A stretch of DNA of 5,548 nt from contig SXWC01000092.1 in NCBI GenBank assembly GCA_005789975.1, forward strand, positions 1-5,548, written 5' to 3'. The stretch is from Planctomycetaceae bacterium (lineage in GTDB: Bacteria > Planctomycetota > Planctomycetia > Pirellulales > UBA1268). A program made the translations under genes and the position numbers. This document shows, piece after piece, positions 5,370 to 5,548 of the stretch (positions are counted from its first letter, which is position 1; each line of letters starts with the position of its first letter). A model generated the notes under the pieces. The model saw only the letters and a program-made list of their open reading frames with translations, was not told the DNA's origin and ran no database searches.

Positions 5370-5548
5370 TGGCCGCCATGATGACACACCGCGAACGAAC
5401 GGCGCCCGCTGGATCCGGACTCGATCCGGCCCGCCTCGACCAGGCGTTCGTCGAGATCGACGCGCTCCGGCTCCGGCTCCGCCAGACCCTCCGCGGCAAG
5501 GAAGAGGCCTGCGATCTGGCACTCGCCTGCCTGCTCGCCCGCGGACAC
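5369..5548 (+). CDS. MoxR-family AAA+ ATPase, N-terminal 60 residues, cut off by the window end
   Basis: The frame opens at the ATG in TGATG, sharing one base with the preceding stop, and stays open to the end of the window. After a variable leader of about 37 residues, residues 38-60 read RQTLRGKEEACDLALACLLA followed by RGH. This matches the MoxR N-terminal pattern in which a conserved G-x-E-E segment leads through a helix to L-L-A-x-GH, directly before the Walker A loop (LLEDVPGxGKT in the family). The Walker A motif itself would lie just beyond the window and is not seen. MoxR ATPases use ATP hydrolysis to remodel or activate partner proteins, often the DUF58/VWA proteins encoded beside them. 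Being last in this coupled trio suggests it serves the upstream membrane proteins. Family assignment rests on this short segment plus operon context. Confidence 0.88.
   Translation, partial: MAAMMTHRERTAPAGSGLDPARLDQAFVEIDALRLRLRQTLRGKEEACDLALACLLARGH

Noticed and set aside
5464..5481. Three tandem copies of GCTCCG near the MoxR start
   Set aside because: They encode alternating Leu-Arg in a helical segment; three 6-base units are within ordinary codon bias and do not form a meaningful repeat array.
1..5548. CRISPR arrays, tRNA or rRNA genes, insertion sequence ends or transposases
   Set aside because: I looked for regularly spaced repeats, cloverleaf-like segments, rRNA-like sequence and transposase motifs and saw none.

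Overview
This 5.5 kb, GC-rich window most likely comes from a planctomycete (Planctomycetota, perhaps the Pirellulales lineage). The evidence is a PEP-CTERM surface protein whose C-terminal tail (PEPSTW, a short hydrophobic segment, then RRRKRA) has the planctomycete style, together with a DUF58 / transglutaminase-like / MoxR cluster of the type common in that phylum. Taxonomy is inferred from family resemblance only; there is no rRNA or other marker gene.

Layout. Positions 1-228 are non-coding and hold a strong rho-independent terminator (155-201, minus strand) and a weaker terminator-like hairpin at the left edge. Positions 229-1122 (minus strand) encode a 297-residue exported PEP-CTERM protein with a clear Shine-Dalgarno site and a plausible promoter. 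Positions 1123-1716 form a divergent intergenic region of about 590 bases. It contains the PEP-CTERM promoter, a pair of 18-base near-identical direct repeats spaced 21 bases apart, a decayed fragment of a P-type cation ATPase (DKTGTLT phosphorylation-site region, minus strand, broken by a 2-base insertion), and an AT-richer patch with palindromic sequence just upstream of the right-hand operon.

Positions 1717-5548 (plus strand) are a tightly coupled operon. It starts with a DUF58 membrane protein (GTG start, strong SD). Next is a 793-residue TgpA-like multi-pass membrane protein with a transglutaminase fold, joined by a 4-base ATGA overlap. Last is the first 60 residues of a MoxR-family AAA+ ATPase, joined by a 1-base TGATG overlap and cut off by the window end.

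How the genes work together. MoxR ATPases are generally thought to act as chaperone-like remodelers working with DUF58/VWA-type partners, and transglutaminase-like membrane proteins are frequent companions. The stop/start overlaps imply coordinated production of the three proteins here. The striking feature is that the transglutaminase-like domain keeps its fold motifs and the catalytic histidine but has proline where the nucleophilic cysteine should be and glutamate where the aspartate should be. This points to a non-catalytic, perhaps binding or scaffolding, role. The PEP-CTERM gene is transcribed divergently and nothing in the sequence ties it functionally to the operon.
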